Notes under the pieces: generated by a model
What the model was told of the DNA's origin: nothing
Databases searched by the model: none
Seen by the model: the letters and a program-made list of their open reading frames with translations, nothing else
DNA from: Avena insularis
Taxonomy: Eukaryota > Streptophyta > Magnoliopsida > Poales > Poaceae
Direction: 5' to 3'
Assembly: GCA_023614405.1 (NCBI GenBank)
Contig: CM042687.1
Span: 67,686,992-67,750,991, forward strand
DNA: 64,000 nucleotides
Made by a program: the position numbers and the translations under genes
In this document: positions 35,215 through 45,926 of the stretch, piece after piece
Numbering within the stretch: position 1 is the stretch's first letter
Layout: each line of letters opens with the position of its first letter

Positions 35215-38200
35215 TGTAGCACCCCGAGAAAACCACTACTAGAAAATCGCTGTTGTTTTTATTATGTGCATCATCATGCATTTATTCGCCTAAAACAATT
35301 TCCCAAAAACCTATTTTTGTTTTCTAGAGATTTCCCTCTTTGTTAAAATCAAAACCCTAGATCCGTCCGGATCTTTTATTTGTCTAAACCTTTTTTCAAA
35401 TGTTTTGTTTTAAAAGAAAGAAAAATAATACTATAAAATATTTTGTATCGGGGGAGGCAGCCGCCGGCCAGGCCCAAAAGGACCAGCCAGCAGCCGGCCT
35501 ACCACCCCTCTACCAAACCCTAATCCCAACCCTACCCAAACCCTATTTCCCCAACCTCCACCCTACCACGATGCCGCCACTCCCTCAACACGCAGCAGCC
35601 CACGCGTACTCCGCGTCGATCCCACGCACGCTCCCCGACCTGGCCCCACCCCATGCCCTTGATCCTATCGCCCCGCACCCCGCTCCTCACCTCCGCTCTC
35701 TCCCCTCAATCGATCCCCACCTCCCCGCTCTCCCGACCTGATCCCCAGGAACCGCCCGACCCCACCTGCCTCGCACCCCTCTCCATCGCTCTTCTCCCCT
35801 GCACGCGCGAGGCCGCGTTGGCTTCAAGACCGCCTCCACCCCGCCTCCAGTCCTACTCCCTGCCGCCTTGCACCCGATCCCGACCTCGCAGGTCTTCTCT
35901 CCGACCTGCCCCTGGCCATGGCGCCGCCTTCCGCCCCTGGCGACCTCTGCACCTGACATCGGCCGCTGGAGGCTCCTCTCCGCTCGACGGCGCCCCCTTC
36001 TCCACCGCTCGAGCCGGCCTATGGCCTTCCCAAGCACAACCGCCGCCTCTCTCTGCCCGGCACCATCTGCCCCAAGACCACCTCCCGCGTCCTTCTGCAA
36101 GAAGCGCGCCAGGAGCATGCCGCTCGCTCGCTTCTGTCCGCGAGGCCGAGCCACCCTCCACCCTCCATCGCCGCGCGCGTCCTAGCGCCTCCCCTACAGC
36201 AACGCTTGGCCGCTGGCGATGTCATCCTCTGGCCGCCCGCGTTGCCCCTTCCCTGTCCTCTCCGGCCAGCCCATATGTCTGCATCGTCCCCTTCAAGGCA
36301 CCCTCCTGGTTATGTTGTGTGTAGCACCTGTTTGTGCTGGTGTTTGAAAGAAATCATCCTGGGGGATAAATATAATCTAGCGGCCCTTGATTGGTATGGA
36401 GTGGTGATGATGCCTTAGGTGCACTGTGTTTTCGGTGTATAGATGTGTTGATGCTGTTGCCGCGAGAAGATGTGGCGAGGTTGATTCGGCCGTTTGAGAC
36501 CCTCCTAATGGACATATCCGCCTCACGGAACCGAAGACCGCAGAATCCCAAGGCCTTCGACTTGGAGCACCGAGGCCTAGACCTGAATACCCCGAGGCCT
36601 CCTTCACGAAACGCCAAGATTCTCGATCCAATGGTCGAGACCCCGAAGCCCCGACGCCCCGGATCCCGAAGACCGACCCCGTCGAACCCCGAGACCACAA
36701 GATCGTCGAGCCCCTCTAATGTGTGACCCCTTTTATCAGAGCCCCTATTTTATTAAATGTTATATACACATGTTACCTATTAAATTGTCATGCTTGCATA
36801 CATATTGTGGTTTGGGGAATGTTGTCGACTCACCTAATAATTAAATATGGAGGCCATAGGCGGGCTTTTCTAGTCTTATATTGGCCCCATTTAAATTTGT
36901 GTAGCGAACCGGTGCTATCTTTTGCCTTGTTAATGCAACATTTAAATTGTGGGGTATCTAAATAACTTGAACCACTAAAATAATTGTCGGGAACTCGGTT
37001 TCGCTTAATATTGCCTAATTGCATCGCACCTTTGCCATGTTATACATCATACATGCATCATACCCGATCTTCTGCCGTAGTATTAAATATTGCATCCGGT
37101 GTTTCTTCTAGTGCTTTTCTTCTTCACGGATTAGGCTGATTAGTTGATGCGAGTGTCGACCCGATCTGCGTATGAACCTTCGGCAATGTTTTCAGGCGAG
37201 CATTCTCCCCCTTTCTACCTATTTTATATTTCTAGTCTTTATTTCCTCCTGTTGATCTATTGCTGACTGTATTGCGATGCTTTAGTTCCCGTACCCGTGA
37301 TATCCCTTGCAGTCATTATATTGCCTTGGACACCTCCTATTACCTGTTGTTTGGTAGATAGTCGGCCTTGCGAGTCATAGTCGCTTGCTCAGGTGTTGTT
37401 TTGATGTTCTCAAGTACCACCGTTGTTGGAGAAATGCCGCATATTTAACGTTGGAGATGCTCATGACTTTAATTACCCTTTAATAACTAAAATTGAAGTA
37501 AGTAAATAATGTAGAGGCACAAGTGGGCAATAGAAGTTATTTGGTTTTTAAACGTCCACTTGTGTCCCGTAGGACCCCGAGTACTTGATACCTGTTCTTT
37601 GAATATTCGCACTATCCGCATGTGGGACCATGAATCCCCCTAGCCAGAGCTTGAGTCATATTTATTTCTTGGGGCCACAAAGTAGTTTGGAGCTTTATTA
37701 CTATCCTGTACTTATGCCATGCCTTACTGCTTTATTTATGATCGCGCGTGGAGCGCCTGTACTGTTTAGGAACAAATGTGGAATGTTTTCACGGTATCGA
37801 CAAGCCCAGTCACACTTTCGGGTTGCCAGTCGTTTACAACCATTGGCACAAACCTCTGGGTCCGTCTTGGATCCGGCCAACTTTGTCGCGGGTAGCTTGG
37901 TGGGGTGGCCCCCTTAAATTTATATGAATCTTGCAATTGCTCCGTCGTGATGCCTCGTTGGGTTTTTATTTGGTTTTTCCTGAGGTTGATCGTGCGTGTG
38001 TTGCTATTTGTGCCCCCCTGCAGGGTAAAACTTTCTGAAAGCCGTGTCCGCGGTTATGGACGACTTGGAGCATAGTATCTCGATCATAGACAACTATAAC
38101 TAAAGTAGTGCTATAAATTTGACTTTATAATGACTAGTAATTAGCTTCACTATAATGGAATGGCTAAATAAAAGTGCCAACAATTGATGTTTTGGATTGT

Positions 38201-39085
38201 CACCTGTTACCATTGTATCTGACTAGTAATATTGCAACTACAACGGAATGGCTAAATAAAAGTACCAACAACTGCTGCGTTTTGGGATGCCTCATGCTAT
38301 ATGTATCTGACTAGTAAGTACCATAACTACAACGGAATGGTTAATTAAAATTGCCCACTGCTTGTTATATCAGGATGAATCATGCTATCTATATCTGACT
38401 AGTAATTGCCGCAACTATAACAAAATGAATAAAACTGCCAACTGTGTGAGTTCCTCGGTTGACTTCCTCGGTTGGTATCGAGGGGGAATATCAGGATGGG
38501 TATGTTTGGTGTTAGAATCAGGATGGATCTGAGTAGGTCTTTCTTATCCCTATCTGATAGCCGCCAGTTGTATTGAGTCTCTATAGGTTGTTTAGTGCAT
38601 GCCGCGCTGCCGCTTCAGTCCACCATACCTATGTAGGCGAGGACCGCCGAATTCTAGTCTCGCCGTGTCTTGGCCTCGATGTAGCTCTCCTTTTTCCTTT
38701 GCCCTTTGTCGGCACCCCTTTTGTTTAAGCAGGTTTGAGATCGACGTCGTTAGTAGGGTTACCCTTCCGGCTTGGCCTGGGCAGGGTTATGGACGCCATT
38801 GGTTATTCTTCAGGGCTCTTTGCCCAATTTGCATCTTGTCCGTACTCGGACGCTGTATCGTTTTAAAGGTGATTTGGATCTTTGTATTGTATATCTGTAT
38901 TCTTGACTCTTTGAGTCGCTGTTGTATATCTATGTTCTGTGGGTTCCATCGTGGACTATTGTGTAATGATATTACTTCGTTTTCCACCCGCACGCAAGTG
39001 CCTGGTGGGCACCTTTGAATCGTTTCTATGCGGGTTTGGCGGGATTCGCTAAAACATGCATAGGGCCGATTCTGAGGGTGTTACA
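35215..39085 (+). repeat. LARD B 5' LTR
   Basis: TGTAGCACCCCGAGAAAACC to GAGGGTGTTACA. An AT-rich start is followed by a GC-rich block (35450-36300) and a mixed remainder. Frames such as 35653-36324 lie in the GC-rich block, are Pro/Ser/Arg-rich, and differ by frame breaks from the equivalent part of the 3' LTR, so they are not genes. Confidence 0.95.
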
Positions 39086-39942
39086 GAGTGGTATCAGAGC
39101 TCAGCAGTTACGATACCCCACGTGTCCAGCCTGTAGGATAACCTAGCTAACGGACGTTATAGAGTGTCAAAACTATTTTGGAAAAATCAGTTGGATAGAT
39201 CTGATTAGGTCTGCTTTTACTTCTTACCACTCTGCTATTCTCCTCTTATCTCTACGTGTTTTGAATCTGCTCTCTTATCTTTTCTTCAAGTCCAGGATTT
39301 CTCGTGGTTGGGTTTTCGTCGTACCTTTAGGGTTTCGCTTCCATCCTCTTGTAACGGTGCTTCAACATCTGGCATTCATGCTATCTGATGAATCCTTCAT
39401 CTGTTGTACCTTTAGTGGACCAAAAATCCACTAATTTTTTCTTTTTATCCTCTGGTGTTTTCCGATATGACGAAGTTGTCTACATCAGATTTGATGAGAA
39501 TCTCCATCCCTCCTTAGTTTCCGAACCTCGCTTGCCGAGATCTTCAGTCTTAATTTTGAGAGTTGGTTCAATAATTCTTCTATTCATGTGCAGAGTAATG
39601 CTTTGGGTGCGCGATGGACTGATCACCATCCGACTACTCTTATCATTCACTTTTGTACATTGGATGGTGGATCTATGTAATTATACTCCTTTCGTAGAAG
39701 TTAGAGGTGGCCGTATCTTTTGATACCTTTACCTTTGTCCTTTGTTTATCCGGAGTGTTTCCTCGATGAACGTGAGAAATGACCCTTTGTTTGTGGTGTC
39801 GCTGATTTCAAGATGGAGAAAGAACCATTGTTAGTGGTGTCGCGAGGATCTACATAAATCAAGAAGATTCAGATCGTCGGCATTCTTCCCCGTACCAGGA
39901 GGCGGATCTCGAGGGCGAGATCCATTGTTAGTGGTGTCGAAT
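39086..39942 (+). mobile_element. LARD B interior, with primer site
   Basis: After a 3-base GAG spacer comes TGGTATCAGAGC (39089-39100), complementary to the 3' end of plant initiator-Met tRNA. The rest is non-coding. GTTAGTGGTGTCG occurs at about 39830 and 39927 and GTGGTGTCGC near 39795; the last lies only a few bases before the 3' LTR, where a polypurine tract is expected but not evident. Confidence 0.92.
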
Positions 39943-42900
39943 TGTAGCATCCTGAGAAAACCACTACTAGAAAATCGCTGTTGTTTATATTATGTGCATC
40001 ATCATGCATTTATTCGCCTAAAACAATTTCCCAAAAACCTATTTTTGTTTTCTAGAGATTCCCCTCTTTGTTCAAATCAAAACCCTAGATCCGTCCGGAT
40101 CTTTTATTTGTCTAAACCTTTTTGCAAATGTTTTGTTTTAAAAGAAAGAAAAATAATACTATAAAATATTGTATCGGGGGAGGCAGGCAGTCAAAGGCCC
40201 GCCAGCACCGACCTACCACCCTCTACCCCCTAACCCTACCCAAACCCTATTTCCCCAACCTCCACCCTACCACGACGCCGCCACTCCCTCAGCATGCAGC
40301 AGCCCACGCGTACTCCGCGTCGATCCCACGCACGCTCCCTGACCTGGCCCCACCCCATGCCCTCGATCCTATCGCCCCGCACCCTGCTCCTCCCCTCCGC
40401 TCTCTCCCCTCAATCGATCCCCACCTCCCCGCTCGCCCGACCCGATCCCCAGGAACCGCCCGACCCCACCTGCCTCGCACCCCTCTCCCTCGCTCTTCTC
40501 CCCTGCACGCGCGAGGCCGCGTTGGCTTCAAGACCACCTCCACCCCGCCGCCAGTCCTCCTCCCTGCCGCCTTGCACCCGATCCCGACCTCGCAGGTCTT
40601 CTCTCCGAACTGCCCCTGGCCATGGCGCCGCCTTCCACCCCTGGCGACCTCTGCACCTGACATCGGCCGCTGGAGGCTCCTCTCTGCTCGACGACGCCCC
40701 CTTCTCCGCCGCTCGAGCCGGCCTATGGCCTTCCCGAGCGCCTCCGCCGCCTCTCTCTACCCGGCACCATCTGCCCTAAGACCACCTCCCGCGTCCTTCC
40801 GCAAGAAGCACGCCAGGAGCATGCCGCTCGCTCGCTTCTGTCCGCGAGGCCGAGCCACCCTCCGTGGTCGCACATGTCCTAGCGCCTACCCTGCAGCAAC
40901 GCTTGGCCGCCGGCGATGTCATCCTCTGGCCGCCCGCGTTGCCCCTTCCCTGTCCTCTCCGGCCAGCCCATATGTCTGCATCGTCCCCTTCATGGCACCC
41001 TCCTGGTGATGTTGTGTGTAGCACCTGTTTGTGCTGGTGTTTGAAAGAAATCATCCTGGGGGATAAATATAATCTAGCGGCCCTTGATTGGTATGGAGTG
41101 GTGATGATGCCTTAGGTGCACTGTGTTTTCGGTGTATAGATGTGTTGATGCTGTTGCCGCGAGAAGATGTGGCGAGGTTGATTCGGCTGTTTGAGACCCT
41201 CCTGTTGGACATATCCGCCTCAAGGAACCGAAGACCGCAGAACCCCAAGGCCTTCGACTTGGAGCACCGAGGCCTAGACCTGAAGACCCCGAGGCCTCCT
41301 TCACGGAATGCCAAGACTCTCGATCCAATGGTCGAGACCCCGAAGCCCCGACGCCCCGGATCCTGAAGACCGACCCCGTCGAACCCCGAGACCACAAGAT
41401 CGTCGAGCCCCTCTAATGTGTGACCCCTTTTATCCGAGCCCCTATTTTATTAAATGTTATATACACATGTTACCTATTAAATTGTCATGCTTGCATACAT
41501 ATTGTGGTTTGGGGAATGTTGTCGACTCACCTAATAATTAAATATGGAGGCCATAGGCGGGCTTTTCTAGTCTTATATTGGCCCTAAATTTGTGTAGCGA
41601 ACCGGTGCTATCTTTTGCCTTGTTAATGTAACATTTAAATTGTGGGGTATCTGAATAACTTGAACCACTTAAATAATTGTCGGGACCTTGGTTTCGCTTA
41701 ATATTGCCTAATTGCATCGCACCTTTGCCATGTTATACATCATACATGCATCATACCCGATCTTCTGCCGTAGTATTAAATATTGCATCCGGTGTTTCTT
41801 CTAGTGCTTTTCTTCTTCACGGATTAGGCCGATTAGTTGATGCGAGTGTCGACCTGATCTGCGGATGAACATTCGGCAATGTTTTCAGGCGAGCATTCTC
41901 CCCCTTTCTACCATTTTTATATTTCTAGTCTTTATTTCCTCCTGTTGATCTATTGCTGACTGTATTGCGATGCTTTAGTTTCCGTACCCGTGATATCCCT
42001 TGCAGCCATTATATTGCCTTGGACACCTCCTATTACCTGTTGTTTGGTAGATAGTCGGCCTTGCGAGTCATAGTTGCTTGCTCAGGTGTTGTTTTGATGT
42101 TCTCAAGTACCACCGTTGTTGGATAAATGCCGCATATTTAACGTTGGAGATGCTCATGACTTTAATTACCGTTTAATAACTAAAATTGAAGTAAGTAAAT
42201 AATGCAGAGGCACAAGTGGGCAATAGAAGTTATTTGGTTTTTAACCGTCCACTTGTGTCCCGTAGGACCCCGAGTACTTGATACCTGTTCTTTGAATATT
42301 CGCACTATCCGCATGTGGGACCATGAATCCCCCTAGCCAGAGCTTGAGTCATATTTATTTCTTGGGGCCACAAAGTAGTTTGGAGATTTATTACTATCCA
42401 GTACTTATGCCATGCCTTACTGCTTTATTTATGATTGCGCCTGGAGAGCCTATACTGTTTAGGAACAAATGTGGAATGCTTTCGCGATATCGACAAGCCC
42501 AGTCACACTTTCAGGTTCCCAGTCGTTTACAGCCATTGGCACAAACCTCTGGGTCCGTCTCGGAGCCGGCCAACTTCATCGCGGGTAGCTTGGTGGGGTG
42601 GCCCCCTGAAATTTATATGAATTTTGCAATTGCTCCGTCGTGATGCCTCGTTGGGTTTTTATTTGGTTTTTCCCGAGGTTGATCGTGCGTGTGTTGCTAT
42701 TTGTGCCCCCCTGCAGGGTAAAACATTCCGAAAGCCGTGTCCGCGGTTATGGACGACTTGGAGCATAGTATCTCGATCATAGACAACTATAACTAAAGTA
42801 GTGCTATAAATTTGACTTTATAATGACTAGTAATTAGCTTCACTATAATGGAATGGCTAAATAAAAGTGCCAACAATTGCTGTTTTGGATTGTCACCTAT

Positions 42901-43783
42901 TACCATTGTATCTGACTAGTAAGTATTGCAACTACAATGGAATGGCTAAATAAAAGTACCAACAACTGCTGGGTTTTGGGATGCCTCATGCTATATGTAT
43001 CTGACTAGTAAGTACCATAACTACAACGGAATGGTTAATTAAAACTGCCCACTGCTTGTTATATCAGGATGACTCATGCTATCTATATCTGACTAGTAAT
43101 TGCCGCAACTATAACGAAATGAATAAAACTGCCAACTGTGTGAGTTCCTCGGTTGACTTCCTCGGTTGGTATCGAGGGGGAATACCAGGATGGGTATGTT
43201 TGGTGTTAGAATCAGGTTGGATCTGAGTAGGTCTTTCTTATCCCTATCTTATAGCCGCCAGTTGTATTGAGTCTCTATAGGTTGTTTAGTGCATGCCGCG
43301 CAGCCGCTTCAGTCCACCATACCTATGTAGGCGAGGACCGCTGAATTCTAGTCTCGCCGTGTACTGGCCTCAGTACTGACCGCTCTCCTTTTTCCTTTGC
43401 CCTTTGTCGGCACCCCTTTTGTTTAAGCAGGTTTTAGATCGACGTCGTTAGCAGGGTTACCCTTCCGTCTTGTCCTGGGCAGGGTTATGGACGCCATTGG
43501 TTATTCTTCAGGGCTCTTATCCCAATTTGCATCTTGTCCGTACTCGGACGCTGTATTGTTTTAAAGGTGATTTGGATCTTTGTATTGTATATCTGTATTA
43601 TTGACTCTTTGAGTCGCTGTTGTATATCTATGTTCTGTGGGTTCCATCGTGGACTATTGTGTAATGATATTACTTCGTTTTCCACCCGCACGCAAGTGCC
43701 TGGCGGGCACCTTTGAATCGTTTCTATGCGGGTTTGGCGGGATTCGCTAAAACTTGCATAGGGCCGATTCTGAGGGTGTTACA
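39943..43783 (+). repeat. LARD B 3' LTR
   Basis: TGTAGCATCCTGAGAAAACC to GAGGGTGTTACA, colinear with the 5' LTR. It carries small indels relative to it, for example a shortened segment near 40190-40215 where the 5' LTR has the longer 'ccgccggccaggcccaa' version. It is followed by the CTTCC duplication. Confidence 0.95.
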
Positions 43784-44248
43784 CTTCCTCCCTCTCTTCC
43801 TCCCTCTCTTCCTCCATCTCCTCCTTCCTCCATCTCTTCCTTCCTCCCTCTCTTCCTACCTTCCTTTCTCCAACCACACCCTTCCTACCACCTCGACGTC
43901 GGCGAGGACTAGAGCGGCCACGACCCCTCCCGCACCTCCCTGCCATGAGCATGCTCCGGCGAGGTGACACGACTGCGGCGGCGATGCACGGACCCGATTG
44001 CTTTTGCAATTCAAAATGAGGGTGTTTTTTGCATTTTTTTGTTTTTTGAAAAACACATATGTGGCGCACCCTATACCCCTACCCGTGGCGCACATGGTAG
44101 TGCGCCATGCCTATCTCGATATAACCGTGGCGCACCAGGCAGTGCGCCACGGCTAGGAGATAGCCGTAGCACGAGGCCCGTGGCGCACCCCTAGTGCGCC
44201 ACAGATGTTGTTTACAGGTGCGCCACGAACAGGCGTTTTCCTAGTAGT

Positions 44249-44903
44249 TTAACCCCCGTAGATCCAAAGCGTTTAAAGAAATCGGATTATCCTAGTTGAT
44301 GTAGTCGATCACTTGCCGATCTCAAGATCGTGTAGATGATCCTTCCAGCGCCGTGTTCCGGCAGCGCTTCCGCAGTCGGTCACACATACAGTAGTCAATG
44401 AAGACCTTCCTCTCCCTTGTTCCAGCAAGCAGTGGAGGTAGTAGATCCTCTCGGAATCCCAATGGCACGAAAGTGTGGTGGTGGTGGAGGAGGAAATATA
44501 TCTATAGGGCTTCACCTAAGACGGAGCAGGACGGTGGACGAGAGAGAGGGGTGTGGCGGCGAGGGTTTAGGCGCCATGGCTTGAGGTGCCAAAGGGGGCG
44601 CCCTACCCCTCCTTATGTGGGAGGGGGCCGGCGGCCAAGGGCCTCATAGCCCTAGACGAGTTGCCCCCAACTCGGCTAGCAAGGGGAGAGTCCCTCCCCA
44701 ACTCGGCTAGGAAGAGGGAAGTTGTAAACTTGCCTTTCAAGTTTTGCCTTTCCTTCACAAACTAGGATTTGAGTTTTCAAACTAGGGTTTGACCCTTTCC
44801 TCCGAGTCCTTGGACGAGTTGCCCTTGGTCTTGGTGCAGCCAGCCCCTTAGGGCATGCCCCATCCCAAGTGACACCTCTACGGTGGTGGACCTTCCAGAA
44901 CAT
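44249..44903 (-). repeat. copia LTR segment with promoter-proximal similarity to 59041-59554
   Basis: This is the continuation of the copia 3' LTR right of the TIR transposon. It aligns with the right LTR through 'ccagcgccgtgttccggcag', 'gccatggcttgaggtgccaa' and 'ggggccggcggccaaggg'. The comparison gives the empty insertion site of the transposon and shows where the inverted gypsy element entered the right LTR. Frames such as 44398-44649 are LTR sequence. Confidence 0.88.
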
Positions 44904-45926
44904 TCTAGAAGCTTTTGGTCAAAACACCGAAAACATTTCCGAACCCCGGAAAAGCACTTTCCTTATATGAATCTTATTCTCCAGACCATTTTGGATCTCC
45001 TCGTGATGTCCTGGATCCAATCCGATACTCCGAACAACATTCGGTCTCCAACTCCTATTCCATATATACTTAAACAACATCAAATCCTTAAGTGTATCTC
45101 CATACAGTTCGTGAACTATGTAGACATGATCAAGACACCTCTCCGATCAATAACCAATAGAGGGATCTGGAAATAGATCCCACATATTTCTGCGATGACT
45201 TCATGATCGAATGAACTAATTACATACGATACCGATTCCCTTTGTTGCGTGATACTTTACTTATCCGAGGTTTGATTGTCAGTATCTCTATACCTAGTTC
45301 AACCTCATTACCAATAAGTATTCTTTACTCGTATTGTTATGTGACATACCTTGTTACCTAGTCACATGCTTGAAAGCCAATTGGATGACACTCCACCGAG
45401 AGGGCCCAGAGTATATCTATCTGTCATATGGATGGACAAAGCCCACTCTTGATCCATGCACTTCAACGCATACTTTTAGAATACCTAATGCCACCTTTAT
45501 AACCACCTAGTTATGGAAGTGGCGTTTGATGTCATCAAAGCACTCATCTGGTGATGGTGATTAACATGATCTCATGGTCGAAGGATTAGGTTACTATGTA
45601 TTTAAAAGCTTTGTAGCAAACAAACTTTAATGACTTGATCTTATGTTATTCTTACTATAGGAGTATGTCCATCACATCATTCTCCTAATGATATGACCTT
45701 GTTATTAATAACATCTAATGTCCATGATCAGGAAACCATGATCATCTATTAAACAATAAGCTAGTTTAACGAGAGGCTTGCTAGGGACTCTTTTATGTTT
45801 ACAAAACACACAAGTATTAATGTTTCCAGTTAATACAATTATAGCATGGGATGTAAACATTTATCATAAACTCAAAGATATAATAATAACTACTTTTATT
45901 ATTTCCTCTTGGTCATATCTCCAACA

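Larger units (their letters stand above)
35215..43783 (+). mobile_element. LARD copy B, complete, TSD CTTCC
   Basis: It has two LTRs of 3871 bp (35215-39085) and 3841 bp (39943-43783) around an 857-bp interior. Both LTRs start TGTAGCA and end GTGTTACA. TSDs CTTCC at 35210-35214 and 43784-43788 are identical, although CTTCC also recurs in the surrounding tract. No coding domain exists in LTRs or interior, so the element depends on proteins in trans. A sampled 225-bp stretch of the two LTRs (36421 against 41116 onward) differs at about nine positions, so it is a fairly young insertion. Confidence 0.95.
34111..44248. mobile_element. non-autonomous CACTA-like TIR transposon, carrying LARD B
   Basis: Terminal inverted repeats ACTACTAGGAAAA occur at 34111-34123 and, reversed, at 44236-44248. 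The flanking triplets are CTA and TTA. The other LTR of the same copia element preserves the uninterrupted site (59027-59051), whose length fits a 3-bp duplication exactly. Subterminal regions are packed with GTGGCGCAC and GTGCGCCAC in both orientations (34150-34400, 34835-34860, 44060-44230), a hallmark of grass CACTA elements. The first base of the usual CACTA terminus is not C here. Without LARD B the element is about 1.56 kb and has no transposase. Confidence 0.8.
33987..45926 (-). repeat. copia 3' LTR, interrupted
   Basis: LTR sequence occupies 33987-34110 and 44252-45926, about 1.8 kb once the insertion is removed. In element orientation it starts TGTTGGAGATATG and ends CTTACA. It matches the right LTR (58918-59554) through features such as 'agaacacacaaaaccaagat', 'gatccaaagcgtttaa' and 'tgtaaacttgcctttcaag'. 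The polypurine tract (element strand AAGTGTGAGAC) lies at 45927-45937. Confidence 0.88.

Noticed and set aside
34887..35281. Lys/Glu/Arg-rich and Ser/Phe-rich frames
   Set aside because: They are translations of the pyrimidine microsatellite on either strand.
37630..37917. 95-codon frame repeated at 42323-42643
   Set aside because: The repetition is due to the two LTRs of one element; the corresponding part of copy A near position 1 is not open.
38599..39018. 139-codon frame, similar to 617-1012
   Set aside because: Located at LTR ends of LARD copies; the third copy (43300-43716) is broken in this frame, and composition shows no codon bias.
35653..41009. Long Pro/Ser/Arg-rich open frames in GC-rich blocks (35653-36324, 40122-41009, 35687-36154)
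   Set aside because: They lie inside the two LTR copies of LARD B; the equivalent positions in the other LTR have different frame breaks, and no domain is present.
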